Assembly: GCA_964633115.1 (NCBI GenBank)
Contig: CAZWEO010000001.1
Span: forward strand, 62,001-126,000
Direction: 5' to 3'
From: B30-G6 sp964633115
Lineage (GTDB): Bacteria; Desulfobacterota; Desulfobacteria; Desulfobacterales; B30-G6
DNA length: 64,000 nucleotides
Positions 43,140 to 52,039 of the stretch are shown here, in pieces. The translations under genes and the position numbers were made by a program. The notes under the pieces are model-generated. The model searched no databases. It was not told the DNA's origin and worked only from the letters and a program-made list of their open reading frames with translations. Each line of letters begins with the position of its first letter. Positions within the stretch are counted from its first letter, which is position 1.

Positions 43140-44105
43140 TTAAGGCACTAGGTTTGCCGGTACTGCAATACCCTTTTCCTCCAGGTATTTGATGGTTCCC
43201 GGATGCAGCGGAATCGGTGAATATTTTACGGCATTTTCAGGTGTGGTGTAGGCGGCCGAAGGATGTATTTTCATCAAATAGCCGTTTCTCTCGAAAAGGA
43301 CCTTCGCCAGGCTGTAAACCAAATCCGTATCCAAAGAAGCCTGGCAGATCATGACATTCCAGACACCAATGGTGGCAACCGGATTGTCTGCCCCGCGGTA
43401 GACTCCACCAGATAGCTCAACCGATGAATATTTAGAATTGGCAGCCAGAATTTTCTGGGTTTGCTCAGGTGTAAAGGCGATAATGTGAATATCATGGGTT
43501 GTGGACAAATCCAAAATGGAGCTGGTGCCGGGACCAACAGACCAAACACCCACATCGATGGTTCCATCGCGAAGTGCGTTGGCGCTTTCGGTAAAAGACA
43601 GGCGGCTATCTTTGTAGGAATCCAAAGGAATACCCAAGGCCTTGAAGACAACTTCAGCCATGAAGTTCGTCCCGCTGCCGGGGCTGCCGCTACTAATATT
43701 GCGTCCTTTGATCTGTTCGATGTTGGTAATACCACTTTTTTTCAAGGTGACCACTTGCAGCAGGTTCGGATACATGATGGCCATGGAAAGAATATCATGT
43801 TTTTTACCTTTGAACTTTCCGGTACCATTCAAACCGGCATCGGCCACATCACCCATAACCTCGCCGATAACGGTTTCACCCTTGTGGGCTAGTTTGACAT
43901 TTTCGACACTGGCCCCGGTAACTTCGGCCACAGCTCTTACGCCTTTGACATATTTGGACCAGATTTCAGCAACACCGCCGCCATAGGGATAATAAATGCC
44001 GCCGGTACCACCCGTTCCGATACTAATAAAGGTTGTTTTTGCGGCGACCGGCCCGGCGAGAGCCAAAACCAAACAAAGCGTCAGGATAACACTGGCTTTT
44101 TTCAT
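43140..44105 (-). CDS. TAXI-family TRAP solute-binding protein
   Basis: 321-residue exported binding protein. The signal peptide MKKASVILTLCLVLALAGPVAA is followed by KTTFISIGTGGTGGIYYPYGGGVAEIW, the hallmark of the TAXI family. GRNISSGSPGSGTNFMAEVVFKALGI and VGVWSVGPG follow. It hands substrate to the fused permease two genes downstream; glutamate or dicarboxylate-like ligands are known for the family, but the ligand here is unknown. The start is firm with AAGGGAGG upstream. First gene of the TRAP operon, 38 bases after the lipoprotein gene. Confidence 0.9.
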   Translation of the reverse strand: MKKASVILTLCLVLALAGPVAAKTTFISIGTGGTGGIYYPYGGGVAEIWSKYVKGVRAVAEVTGASVENVKLAHKGETVIGEVMGDVADAGLNGTGKFKGKKHDILSMAIMYPNLLQVVTLKKSGITNIEQIKGRNISSGSPGSGTNFMAEVVFKALGIPLDSYKDSRLSFTESANALRDGTIDVGVWSVGPGTSSILDLSTTHDIHIIAFTPEQTQKILAANSKYSSVELSGGVYRGADNPVATIGVWNVMICQASLDTDLVYSLAKVLFERNGYLMKIHPSAAYTTPENAVKYSPIPLHPGTIKYLEEKGIAVPANLVP

Positions 44106-44143
44106 ATGCTTAAACCTCCCTTACTCGTTGTAACGTATACAGA

Positions 44144-44578
44144 CTATTCAACTGTACGGATTTTTAGAATAACTTCCTTGGGCTGCTTGGTAACCCCTTT
44201 GACCGGATAGGTGAATGCGGCCTCTGCTCCCGGCGCAACTAAACCCTTTTTAGTTTTCCTGGGTATCAGACCGCCCACGGCCTTACCATTGTCCAAGAAG
44301 ATATTGACTTTAAAACGTTTGGGCTCGGCGGCTAAGTTCTTAACGACAACCTTGAAGTGCAGGGTTTCAGCACCCTCCCATTTTTTAAAGGAACAGGAAA
44401 AGTCTCTCACCTGGGCTACATCAGCCACATCCATGAGAACGTTGTTATTGATCGCACACAAAAATTCGCTCGGTGCATCTTTGGGTGTGTGGCCTTTGGT
44501 GGCGCAACCGGCAAAAGCCAATACAACGGCAAGCGTAATCAGGATTGACCGAACAGAGAGCCATTTTGAATGCTTCAT
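44144..44578 (-). CDS. Small lipoprotein (YcfL-like), unknown function
   Basis: 144-residue protein with a lipoprotein signal (KWLSVRSILITLAVVLAFAGC, lipobox Cys at about residue 25). A beta-rich domain follows with VVVKNLAAEPKRFKVNIFLDNGKAVGG and a Pro/Gly pattern like DUF1425/YcfL-type envelope proteins. The start at 44578 has AAAGGAGGG upstream; the frame runs 25 codons further but without a ribosome site. It is next to the TAXI binding protein on the same strand and may be cotranscribed. The link to transport is only positional. Confidence 0.75.
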   Translation of the reverse strand: MKHSKWLSVRSILITLAVVLAFAGCATKGHTPKDAPSEFLCAINNNVLMDVADVAQVRDFSCSFKKWEGAETLHFKVVVKNLAAEPKRFKVNIFLDNGKAVGGLIPRKTKKGLVAPGAEAAFTYPVKGVTKQPKEVILKIRTVE

Positions 44579-44992
44579 ATTTCCCTCCTTTGGTTGTTTG
44601 GTTGAGAGCGAGTTTAACTGGATAGTCTTACGTTTAACTGACCATAACACCAATGGATTGTCAACTCTAATGCCCTGGAATAAACTATTGTAAAAAGCCT
44701 ATTAGACTACAACCTGTCTTAAAATTAAAAAATTGGTCCTCTGGCATGGGACTGGAAAAAGAGAAAGTGGAGCATCATCGTAATATATGCGCATTTTGAA
44801 CCGCTTTGCTATGCCGTCAGAAGGAATTAGAGTATTTTGGGATAGCTTGTAGTTGTTAAAAAGATGTTCCGATTCAAGACGACAGTAAAGGAGCACGACT
44901 CACATTTTGCTTGAGTAATATCTTTGCGAGATGTTAGGGAATCTCATTTGTTGGCAAATAGTTTGAAATAAATTCCATTGTAAAGAATCATT
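44579..44992. other. Intergenic region between divergent genes, 414 bases
   Basis: Upstream of the lipoprotein gene are two direct repeats GTTTAACTG at 44612-44620 and 44632-44640, exactly 20 bases apart, a spacing of about two helical turns that suits a regulator site. The remainder up to the oxidase gene is AT-rich and featureless by eye. No small gene found. Confidence 0.4.
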
Positions 44993-46192
44993 ATGTATTA
45001 TGATGTCATCATCATCGGCGGCGGAATCGTGGGATTGTCAACCGCCTGGCAACTTAAGCAGCGCTTTCCGGACCAGCAGATTCTGGTTCTAGAAAAAGAA
45101 TCGCAACTGGCCTACCATCAAACCGGGCATAATAGTGGTGTCATTCATGCGGGTGTCTATTATCAACCTGGCAGTTTAAAAGCCCAGTTTTGTAAACGCG
45201 GTGCCGCGCAAACCATCGATTTTTGCAAAGCGCACCATCTGCCCTATGAGCAGTGCGGTAAACTTCTGGTGGCAACCGATGCCCTGGAATATGAACGCAT
45301 GGCGGCACTTGAAACCCGATGCCGTCAAAACGATATTGAAACCCAGCGTCTGACCGCGGCTGAACTCATAAAACATGAACCGGCCATTTATGGACACGGG
45401 GCCATATTCGTACCAGCCACCGGCATCACTGACTATACAGCCATCACCAACAAAATAGCCGAGCAATTTTCGGATCTTGGGGGCCACCTGCGACTGGGCA
45501 GCGAAGTTATGGCCATTCATGAATATGCTGATCGGATCGATATAACGCTGAATTCTGAAACGGTTGCCGGCCGCCATATGGTTGTCTGCGGCGGACTGAT
45601 GGCCGATCGTTTGGCTCGGATGATGCACATCGATATTAATTTTGGCATTATTCCTTTTCGGGGTGAATACTACAAGCTAGCTGCAAAGCATAATCATATC
45701 ATTAAGCACTTGGTCTATCCGATCCCGGATCCGGAGTTGCCTTTTTTGGGTGTGCATTTAACCCGCATGATCGACGGCGCCATAACCGTGGGCCCCAATG
45801 CTGTCCTGGGGTGGAAACGGGAAGGGTACGCAAAGATAAATTTTGATGTGAGGGACGTACGCGAAATGGTCTCATTTCCAGGGTTTTGGAAAGTTCTGCG
45901 GTCAAACCTCAAATCCGGAATGGACGAGTTCCGGGACTCTTTATACAAACAGGGCTATCTGCAGCGAGTTCAAAAATACTGTCCGCAGATACAGCGATCA
46001 GACCTAAAACCCTATCCGGCCGGCATTCGAGCCCAGGCAGTCATGCAAGACGGCAGCCTGGTACACGATTTTCTGTTTGCCGAAAGCGAACGTTCGCTGC
46101 ATGTCTGCAATGCCCCGTCCCCAGCGGCGACATCAGCCATACCCATTGGTGAATATCTATGCATGAAGCTGGTTGATAAATTTGATTTCTAA
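44993..46192 (+). CDS. lhgO: L-2-hydroxyglutarate oxidase/dehydrogenase
   Basis: 399-residue FAD enzyme of the DAO family. The dinucleotide motif VIIIGGGIVGLSTAW is at residues 5-19, followed by KESQLAYHQTGHNSGVIHAGVYYQPGS, diagnostic for the LhgO branch, and IPFRGEYY near residue 222. It oxidises L-2-hydroxyglutarate to 2-oxoglutarate and passes electrons to quinone or another acceptor. It is a single gene convergent with asnS, with 2 bases between the stops. The glutaconate CoA-transferase-like genes and TAXI transporter nearby suggest, but do not show, a C5-dicarboxylate theme. Confidence 0.88.
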   Translation: MYYDVIIIGGGIVGLSTAWQLKQRFPDQQILVLEKESQLAYHQTGHNSGVIHAGVYYQPGSLKAQFCKRGAAQTIDFCKAHHLPYEQCGKLLVATDALEYERMAALETRCRQNDIETQRLTAAELIKHEPAIYGHGAIFVPATGITDYTAITNKIAEQFSDLGGHLRLGSEVMAIHEYADRIDITLNSETVAGRHMVVCGGLMADRLARMMHIDINFGIIPFRGEYYKLAAKHNHIIKHLVYPIPDPELPFLGVHLTRMIDGAITVGPNAVLGWKREGYAKINFDVRDVREMVSFPGFWKVLRSNLKSGMDEFRDSLYKQGYLQRVQKYCPQIQRSDLKPYPAGIRAQAVMQDGSLVHDFLFAESERSLHVCNAPSPAATSAIPIGEYLCMKLVDKFDF

Positions 46193-46194
46193 TT

Positions 46195-47577
46195 TTAGAA
46201 TTCGATGTTATTTGGTGTCCGGGGAAAAGGGATCACATCGCGGATGTTGGTAATCCCGGTCAACAGCATCAAAAGTCGTTCAAAGCCCAGACCAAAGCCA
46301 CTATGAGGCACACTGCCGTAACGGCGGGAATCAAGATACCACCAGTAGGCTTCTTTGGGTAGGCCCGCCTCATCAATACGCCGATCCAATACCTCGTAGC
46401 GCTCCTCACGCTGGGAACCGCCAATAATTTCACCGATATTGGGAACGAGCACATCCATGGCCGCCACGGTTTGGTCATCATCGTTGAGGCGCATATAAAA
46501 GGCTTTGATTTCTTTGGGGTAATCATAGACGATGACCGGCTTTTTAAAGTGTTTTTCGGTTAAGTAGCGTTCATGTTCAGACTGCAAATCCTTGCCAAAA
46601 CCGACTTCATATTCAAAAGTTGTTTTAGATTTAGCGAGAATATCCACGGCATCGGCATAGGGCAGGCGCACAAAATCGGATTCGATAATTGTCGTTAATG
46701 TAGCCATGAGGTTTTTATCCACAAATCGGGCGAAAAGCTCAATGTCTTCCTGACAGGTTTCAAGGATATGGGCGGTTAAATAGCGGATCATTTCCTCACC
46801 CAGATCCATGTTGCCGTTTAGATCGCAAAATGCCATCTCGGGTTCAATCATCCAGAACTCAGCCACATGCCGGCGTGTATTGGAATTTTCCGCCCGAAAG
46901 GTGGGACCGAATGTGTACACATCGCCCAGCGAGAGCGCAAACATCTCAACGGCCAGCTGGCCGGAAACGGTCAAATTGGCCTCTTTGCCAAAAAAATCTT
47001 GTTCATAATCCGGCTTGCCATCTTTGTCGGGTACGTGGCTTAAATCAAAAGCGGTTACACGAAACAGTTCGCCCGCGCCTTCACAGTCAGATCCGGTTAA
47101 TATCGGTGTGTGGATGTACAGAAAGCTGCGTTCTTTGAAAAATTTATGGATCGCATAAGCCAACTCGGAACGAATTCGGAAAGTTGCACCATATTTATTG
47201 GTGCGGGGTCGCAGGTGCGCGATGGTTCTCAAAAACTCATCGGTGTGCCGCTTTTTTTGGAGCGGAAAATCTTCCGGCGCAAGACTGACCACCTCAACAA
47301 GCAAGGCAGATAGTTCCCATTTTTGCCCCTTGCCTTGGGAAGGTATCAAGTTGCCTCGGACGGCCACCGCAGAACCAGTGGTGAGGCGCTTTACCCCCTC
47401 GTATGTCGGTAGCGAATTATCCGCAATGATTTGGAGATTTTTTAAGCAGGAACCATCGTTGATTTCCAAAAAGGAAAAGGCTTTGGCGTCTCGCTTGGTT
47501 CGCACCCATCCTTTTACCAGGACATCGTCCCTGGGCTCTTCTGATTTCAGCAACTCGTTGATCTTAATTCGTGGCAT
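46195..47577 (-). CDS. asnS: Asparaginyl-tRNA synthetase
   Basis: 460-residue class IIb synthetase. The N-terminal OB-fold (about residues 18-105) begins DDVLVKGWVRTKRDAKAFSFLEINDGSC. Catalytic motif 2 is TFRAENSNTRRHVAEFWMIE (about 218-238) and motif 3 is GFGLGFERLLMLLTG (about 430-445). Features fit AsnRS and not AspRS (SxAEfWMiEPE and short length). It charges tRNA-Asn. AAGGAAAG precedes the ATG. Presence of asnS means the cell need not depend on Asp-tRNA amidation for Asn. Confidence 0.93.
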   Translation of the reverse strand: MPRIKINELLKSEEPRDDVLVKGWVRTKRDAKAFSFLEINDGSCLKNLQIIADNSLPTYEGVKRLTTGSAVAVRGNLIPSQGKGQKWELSALLVEVVSLAPEDFPLQKKRHTDEFLRTIAHLRPRTNKYGATFRIRSELAYAIHKFFKERSFLYIHTPILTGSDCEGAGELFRVTAFDLSHVPDKDGKPDYEQDFFGKEANLTVSGQLAVEMFALSLGDVYTFGPTFRAENSNTRRHVAEFWMIEPEMAFCDLNGNMDLGEEMIRYLTAHILETCQEDIELFARFVDKNLMATLTTIIESDFVRLPYADAVDILAKSKTTFEYEVGFGKDLQSEHERYLTEKHFKKPVIVYDYPKEIKAFYMRLNDDDQTVAAMDVLVPNIGEIIGGSQREERYEVLDRRIDEAGLPKEAYWWYLDSRRYGSVPHSGFGLGFERLLMLLTGITNIRDVIPFPRTPNNIEF

Positions 47578-47921
47578 AGCAACTTTCCTTTTTGGTTCTT
47601 CAATAAATTTCTGGGAATGTATTTTGCTGGTATTAAGGGTTCAAGGATTCCAGGGTCCAAGGATTCAAGCGATTGTTTCAGAGCAAATTTATATTAAGTT
47701 GAATTTTTTCCGGGTGTTTCACGGAGCAAGATTGCTGCAGCCGCAAGGCGTCGGACTATGAGGCCGTAGTATACTAATGTGAATGGTCCGCAACACCGCG
47801 GATGCGGTGATATTGCTTCGCCCGTAAGGGTGAAAATTGATGAGAAGAAACGATTCGGTCCATTCCCTCTATTTTGTCAATATTTTTAATACTATCTCCT
47901 CAACAATTTTCATGAAACAAG
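47578..47921. repeat. Intergenic region with direct and inverted repeats, 344 bases
   Basis: Contains a run of near-direct repeats (TCAAGGATTC variants, 47638-47672). It is followed by an element at about 47718-47838 bounded by TTTCAC and GTGAAA, with CAAGATTGCTGCAGCCGC, GTAGTATACTA and CCGCGGATGCGG inside, able to form several small hairpins. It lies between the minus-strand asnS and HtrA genes, so it should also hold asnS promoter signals and the HtrA 3' end. No coding frame supported. Confidence 0.5.
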
Positions 47922-49313
47922 TTATAGTTTTACGGTGATGTAGTACCCCTGCCCCCCCCGCTGCACCAGTACCACCAAGCTTTTTTTATGGCGACTCTTG
48001 ATGATGGCCTTTGTAAAATCTCGCGTGTCCGAAATTTTCTGATCATCTAGCTGGCGAATGACATCGCCAACTTCAACACCGATTTCGGCCAATTGAGAAT
48101 TAGGATCGATTTCAGATATCATTACACCGGTTTTGGCGGAGATTCGATTGCGCTGGCGGTTGCGAACAGAAAGATTTTTAACCGATATGCCTAATACGCG
48201 TGAAATTAATTCAGGCGCCCGTTTTTCTGGAAAAACCCTCGTTACCAGTGAAACCATTTTTTGTTGGGTGCCGCGTTGAATATTTATCTTGATTGTAGAA
48301 CCCACAGAAAAATTCTTAAGCGCCTGATGGTAATCTTCCATAGAACGGATGGGAATCTCGTTCATGGACAATATGATATCCTCCTTGCGGATTCCGGACC
48401 TGATCGCCGGGCTGTCGGATTCAATCTGCTTGACCATCACCCCCTTACCCTGGGGAACCTTTAGATAATAGGCCAGTCCTTCATCGAGATTTTGCAGGAT
48501 CAGTCCGGTCCAGGAAAGCACCACTTCGCCATATTGAATTAAATCGGTGACAATCCGCTGGGCCTTGTTGATGGGGATGGCAAAGCCGATACCTTGGGCT
48601 TTGGCGTAAATTGCTGTGTTGATTCCGATTAAATCACCGTGGATATTTAGCAAGGGGCCGCCGCTATTTCCGGGGTTGATGGATGCATCGGTTTGAATAA
48701 AATCACGATAGACAACATCCTCTGTCCGGACACTTCGGTTAAGCGCACTGATGACACCGGTCGTGACGGTATGCGAAAATCCAAATGGATTGCCGATGGC
48801 AATCACAGTTTCACCAATCATGAGGTCTTGGGAATCGCCCATTTCAATGGCTGGCAGATCTTCTGCAGCATCGAGCTTTAGTACAGCTAAATCAGAATCA
48901 AGATCAATACCGATGATTTGGGCCTGAAATTCACGTTCATCCTTGAGTACCACGGATACGGCTTGGGCATGTGTAACCACATGCGCGTTTGTGAGAATGA
49001 ACCCGCGTTTACCATCGATGATGACGCCCGAGCCGAGGCTAGAGCGTTTTTGGCGACGGTCATAACCAGGATCAAAAAAATCTTTAAAAAAGGAATCGAA
49101 AAAAGGATCCATTCCAAAGCCCGAAAAAGGGCTGGTTCGAGAGCGAACCTGATATTCGGAATTGATATTGACCACCGCCGGAGCGACCTTTTGAATGGCT
49201 TCTACAACCGCGTCACGACGATCCAGCTCATGGGCGCCGAGGGCCAAGGGTAAACCCCCGACCAGGATCCCTATCCAGATAAACAGTTTGAAATTTAACG
49301 CTAATTTTTGCAT
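47922..49313 (-). CDS. Periplasmic serine protease/chaperone, HtrA/DegP family
   Basis: 463-residue exported protease. The signal peptide covers about residues 1-26 (to LALGAHE). Catalytic residues lie in LTNAHVV (His), SDLAVLKL (Asp) and GNSGGPLL (Ser). Two PDZ domains follow (about residues 265-360 and 370-460) that bind misfolded substrates. It degrades or refolds damaged envelope proteins. The start is ATG with a weak CGGAA upstream. Which Deg paralogue it equals cannot be decided by sequence alone. Confidence 0.92.
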   Translation of the reverse strand: MQKLALNFKLFIWIGILVGGLPLALGAHELDRRDAVVEAIQKVAPAVVNINSEYQVRSRTSPFSGFGMDPFFDSFFKDFFDPGYDRRQKRSSLGSGVIIDGKRGFILTNAHVVTHAQAVSVVLKDEREFQAQIIGIDLDSDLAVLKLDAAEDLPAIEMGDSQDLMIGETVIAIGNPFGFSHTVTTGVISALNRSVRTEDVVYRDFIQTDASINPGNSGGPLLNIHGDLIGINTAIYAKAQGIGFAIPINKAQRIVTDLIQYGEVVLSWTGLILQNLDEGLAYYLKVPQGKGVMVKQIESDSPAIRSGIRKEDIILSMNEIPIRSMEDYHQALKNFSVGSTIKINIQRGTQQKMVSLVTRVFPEKRAPELISRVLGISVKNLSVRNRQRNRISAKTGVMISEIDPNSQLAEIGVEVGDVIRQLDDQKISDTRDFTKAIIKSRHKKSLVVLVQRGGQGYYITVKL

Positions 49314-49507
49314 AATTCCGATTCGTGAATAAATATTGCCCCCAAGGGGTTAATATTTATGTATCCCTTTGCAGGGACCTGGTTACCTTTCCTCTAATGA
49401 AAACAATTTGATCAGTATAATTGACTATTTACATTTTGAGCTCTAGGTTATGCCCGATAATTTTGCAACAATTTTACTATAAGTACGTTTTGATCAAATA
49501 ACATACC

Positions 49508-52039
49508 ATGGCCATAAAAAGCATACAAGATATCTTGCCGCTGGTGGATCATCCCAGTCGCTACTTGGGTACAGAGGTCAACACCCAGCCCAAAGATCTG
49601 GCCGAGAGCCAAATAAAAATAGCCTTGGCCTTTCCAGATCTTTATGAAATCGGCACCTCTCACTTTGGCTTGCAGATTCTGTATCATATCTTGAACCAGC
49701 AGCCAGAAATTGCCGCTGAAAGAGTTTATGCGCCAGCCGAGGATATGGAATCCAAGCTGCGTACATCGGGTTTGCCCTTGGTTTCACTGGAGTCGCGCCA
49801 TCCACTTAACCAATTTGATATTATTGGTTTTAGTCTGCTTTACGAGTTGAATTTTACCAATATGCTGAACATGTTGGATCTGGCGGGGATCCCCCTGCGC
49901 GCCTCTCAAAGGACAGATTCGAATCCGATCATTATTGCTGGTGGTCCCTGTGTCAGCAATCCTGAACCGATAAGCGCATTTTTCGATGCCATTGTGATTG
50001 GGGAAGGGGAGCAGGTCATCCTGGAGATGACCGATATTTGGAAGCAATTAAGCCAAGGCCATAAACCCGTTAAACAGGCGCTTCTAGAAAAATGGTCACA
50101 AATCGAAAGTGTCTACGTGCCCTCGCTTTACAATGTTTCCTATGATGCTAATGGCCTCCAGCGTACTCAGCCCATGAATATCGGTCCATATCAGCAAAAG
50201 GCGCCGGATAAAATCAAGCGTGCGATTGTCAGTGATCTCAACCTTGCTGCGTTTCCGGATCGGCCTTTGGTTCCGTTTGGTAAGCCAGTTCATGATCGTT
50301 TGCGTTTAGAGATCGCCCGAGGATGCACCCGTGGATGCCGATTTTGCCAGGCAGGCATGATTTACCGCCCGGTCCGGGAACGTTCCATGAACAACCTGCT
50401 GGAACTATCGTCGCGATGCTTGCGGCAGACCGGCTATGAGGATCTGTCGTTGCTCTCCTTGAGTACCAGCGACTACAGTCAGATTTCCCCCTTGATACAC
50501 GCCTTGATGCAGCGCTATTCATCAGATCACATATCCGTCTCATTGCCATCCTTTAGAGCGGGTACCTTGGCACCCGAACTGATGCAAGCCATACAAAAAG
50601 TTCGCAAAACCGGATTTACCATCGCACCCGAAGCCGGCACCCAGCGTTTAAGAGATGTTATCAATAAAAATATCAACGCTCAAGAAATCGAATCAACGGT
50701 TCAGAATGCTTTTGCGGCAGGCTGGCGGGTCATCAAACTCTATTTTATGGTGGGGCTACCAACTGAAACCCAAGCAGACGTTCAGGGGATTGTGGATCTG
50801 GTCAAACATCTCAGGAAACTAAAGAGAGCCAATGGAAGCTATGGCAAATTGAACGTGAGTGTGGCCACATTTATACCCAAACCGCATACCCCTTTTCAGT
50901 GGGCCAAGCAACTTTCGCTTGAAGAATCCAGAGCCCGCATTGATTGGCTGCGGAACCGATTACGACTACCGGGCGTACAGTTCAAGTGGCAAAATCCGGA
51001 GGTCAGCTTTCTGGAGGGCCTATGGGCCCGTGGTGAGCGACGACTTTCAGATTTATTGATGTGCGCTTTTAAAAATGGATGTCGATTTGATGGATGGAGC
51101 GACCGGTTTGAATTTGCCAAGTGGCAACAATCGTTTAGGGATGCAAATATCGATGTGGATTTTTATATGCGCCGCCAAAAAGAGCTAACAGAACCGTTGC
51201 CATGGGACCATATTGATGTGCGTGTTGATAAATCTTTTTTAATTGACGAGTGGCATCGGGCCCGCGACGGTCACCAGACCGATGATTGTCGCGAGGGCGA
51301 CTGTCAACAATGCGGCGTCTGTGATTTTGAGACACTTGCTCCTAATATTTCAGAGCCCACCGGTCAATTGACGCAAGCTTCTAAGTCGCAAAATCCAGCA
51401 TCGAAGCAACCAACATTTAAACTTAAATTAGTTTACCGCAAATCCGGACAAGCCAGATTTTTTGGTCATTTGGAATTAGCAAACATCATGACGCGCGCTT
51501 TCAGGCGGGCGGATATCCCTTTGGCCTATTCAAAGGGATTTCATCCCCTGCCCAAGCTTTCCTTTGCAGATCCATTGCCAATTGGAATGGTGGGGCTTGA
51601 TGAGGTTTTGTTTGTGCTTATTCGTACCGAGATGTCTTGTGACGAGGTGGTCAGGCGTATGAATCAGGAACTACCAGATGGGTTGTCCATAAATGCATGT
51701 AAGTTCGTAGCGGATAAACATGCTATGCCAAGATCGGATGTGGATAATTATACCGTTATATTGACGCAAGGCGAATTTAGTCAACAGCGACTCGATCGAT
51801 TCTTGCAAAGCGAGCAAATGGAATTCCAGTATACCAATAAAAAGGGCGTATCCAAGCGTTTAGATTTAAAACGTGCTGTTTTAAGTATTGATTTAATTGA
51901 ACCAAACAGATTACAATTATCAATTCGAAATCATGGAGGAAAACGAGTTCGACCCGCGATGGTGTTGCAACATGTTTTTGTTTTGCCGGAGGATCAAATC
52001 AGACAGGCATCCATAATCAAAGGGGATCACCATGTATAA
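49508..52039 (+). CDS. TIGR03960-type radical SAM protein fused to DUF2344 (TIGR03936)
   Basis: 843-residue cytoplasmic protein. An N-terminal region with a B12-binding-like fold precedes the radical SAM core with GCTRGCRFC (Cys cluster near residues 273-280, CxxxCxxC) and FTIAPEAGTQRLR. A Cys-rich stretch CREGDCQQCGVCDF at about 595-610 follows. The C-terminal DUF2344 part begins near residue 640 (LVYRKSGQARFFGHLELANIM, YSKGFHPLPKLSF). The radical SAM and DUF2344 parts are separate or fused genes in different bacteria and nearly always lie before rng. The start of rng overlaps its stop by 8 bases. A role in RNA or cofactor modification is suspected; no reaction is established. Confidence 0.9.
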   Translation: MAIKSIQDILPLVDHPSRYLGTEVNTQPKDLAESQIKIALAFPDLYEIGTSHFGLQILYHILNQQPEIAAERVYAPAEDMESKLRTSGLPLVSLESRHPLNQFDIIGFSLLYELNFTNMLNMLDLAGIPLRASQRTDSNPIIIAGGPCVSNPEPISAFFDAIVIGEGEQVILEMTDIWKQLSQGHKPVKQALLEKWSQIESVYVPSLYNVSYDANGLQRTQPMNIGPYQQKAPDKIKRAIVSDLNLAAFPDRPLVPFGKPVHDRLRLEIARGCTRGCRFCQAGMIYRPVRERSMNNLLELSSRCLRQTGYEDLSLLSLSTSDYSQISPLIHALMQRYSSDHISVSLPSFRAGTLAPELMQAIQKVRKTGFTIAPEAGTQRLRDVINKNINAQEIESTVQNAFAAGWRVIKLYFMVGLPTETQADVQGIVDLVKHLRKLKRANGSYGKLNVSVATFIPKPHTPFQWAKQLSLEESRARIDWLRNRLRLPGVQFKWQNPEVSFLEGLWARGERRLSDLLMCAFKNGCRFDGWSDRFEFAKWQQSFRDANIDVDFYMRRQKELTEPLPWDHIDVRVDKSFLIDEWHRARDGHQTDDCREGDCQQCGVCDFETLAPNISEPTGQLTQASKSQNPASKQPTFKLKLVYRKSGQARFFGHLELANIMTRAFRRADIPLAYSKGFHPLPKLSFADPLPIGMVGLDEVLFVLIRTEMSCDEVVRRMNQELPDGLSINACKFVADKHAMPRSDVDNYTVILTQGEFSQQRLDRFLQSEQMEFQYTNKKGVSKRLDLKRAVLSIDLIEPNRLQLSIRNHGGKRVRPAMVLQHVFVLPEDQIRQASIIKGDHHV

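Noticed and set aside
47716..47731. TGTTTCACG half of a parS-like sequence
   Set aside because: The second half does not match (about 10 of 16 positions), so ParB binding is unlikely; it belongs to the repeat region.
47198..47761. 187-residue plus-strand open frame
   Set aside because: Antisense to the 5' end of asnS and running into the repeat region; no family match.
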